NCBI GenBank assembly: GCA_947304365.1
Contig: CAMZAY010000055.1
Coordinates: forward strand, 1 to 7,094
DNA length: 7,094 bases
Source of the DNA: an uncultured Clostridia bacterium
GTDB lineage: Bacteria; Bacillota; Clostridia; Christensenellales; CAG-138
Direction: 5' to 3'
In this document: positions 6,643-7,094 of the stretch, one piece after another
How the letters are laid out: each line of letters starts with the position of its first letter
Position numbering within the stretch: position 1 is the first letter of the stretch
Position numbers and translations under genes: made by a program
Notes under the pieces: model-generated
Told to the model about the DNA's origin: nothing
What the model saw: the letters and a program-made list of their open reading frames with translations, nothing else
Databases searched by the model: none

Positions 6643-7094
6643 TCAGTTTACACGCGTCGCCGTCACGGGCGAATAGGTGTTGACGACCATGAACGTGATC
6701 TGGGACACGCTGACGCCGGCGTAAGTCTCGATATACTCCTTCAGCTCCTTACGCACCTTGTCGCAAAGCTCCGGCACGTTGGTATCGGCGAGAACTATCG
6801 CCTTCAACGTCATGCTGACGGAGCTGTCGGGCGCGATGGTCACCTTGCTCTGACACTCGCGGATGCGGCTGTTGGACTTGATGTACTTCTGCGCCATGCT
6901 GTCGATAGAAGCGGCGCTGATATAAGCGACGCCGTTTTCATCCGCCATGAGGAGGGAGGCGTTGACTCCGTCCTTCTCCTTCGGTTTGGAGCTTGTGAAA
7001 AGAAGCTTTATCGCGATGATCGCGAGTATGCCGAAGACCACTGCCGCGCCGATGCGGATCCAGAAATACCATTTACTGCTGTCGCCGAATATCG
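6643..7094 (-). CDS. amaP: Asp23-family envelope stress membrane anchor protein, AmaP-like; N-terminus beyond the window
   Basis: The frame is open to the right edge, so the true start lies outside; 149 codons are visible. The GTG at 7041 falls inside a membrane segment and is not a credible start. The visible part begins with a short polar piece (FGDSSKWYFW), followed by one hydrophobic helix ending in GILAIIAIKLLF. A charged linker (TSSKPKEKDG) and an Asp23/DUF322-like domain come next: GVAYISAASIDSMAQKYI, then alternating strands such as VSMTLKAIVLA, an amphipathic helix (VPELCDKVRKELKEYIETY) and GVSVSQITFMVVN. AmaP proteins anchor Asp23-like proteins at the membrane in Gram-positive cells, and their genes often sit upstream of nusB, as here. 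The assignment rests on architecture and position. A different Asp23-domain membrane protein is possible. Confidence 0.75.
   Translation of the reverse strand, partial: IFGDSSKWYFWIRIGAAVVFGILAIIAIKLLFTSSKPKEKDGVNASLLMADENGVAYISAASIDSMAQKYIKSNSRIRECQSKVTIAPDSSVSMTLKAIVLADTNVPELCDKVRKELKEYIETYAGVSVSQITFMVVNTYSPVTATRVN

Noticed and set aside
6029..6676. A 215-codon plus-strand open frame across xseA, nusB and the amaP-like end
   Set aside because: It crosses two gene junctions in antisense and shows no protein-family signal.

Overview
This 7.1-kb window is one tightly packed, minus-strand housekeeping gene cluster, read from the right edge to the left: amaP-like (5' end cut by the window) > nusB > xseA > xseB > ispA > dxs > tlyA > nadK > recN (3' end cut by the window). 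Gene gaps run from an 8-nt overlap to about 30 nt. No stretch over 300 bases lacks a gene, and I see no internal terminator or convincing promoter. The genes are therefore probably co-transcribed from a promoter beyond the right edge.

The order (Asp23/AmaP-type envelope gene, nusB, xseAB, ispA, dxs, tlyA, nadK, recN) is the classic arrangement of Gram-positive Firmicutes, especially Clostridia. Base composition is GC-rich by eye (high fifties percent). That suggests a GC-rich clostridial lineage, perhaps an uncultured gut or environmental member; the sequence alone does not fix the genus.

Right part (about 4740-7094): an envelope-stress membrane anchor protein, the antitermination factor NusB, and both subunits of exonuclease VII. 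Middle (3847-1981): farnesyl-type diphosphate synthase and DXP synthase, an entry and an exit step of MEP-pathway isoprenoid synthesis. Left part: TlyA rRNA 2'-O-methyltransferase, NAD kinase, and the start of the DNA-repair ATPase RecN.

The one real anomaly is the 5' end of recN. A normal start and first ~11 residues (MLERLLIESFS) are in a different frame from the unmistakable RecN sequence that follows. Roughly 40 nt of expected sequence is missing, and the Walker A glycines are not encoded in either frame. This is a damaged gene or an assembly error. The argR gene often found between nadK and recN is also absent. I found no evidence of an undescribed system, mobile element, CRISPR array or RNA gene; the other eight genes look intact and ordinary.
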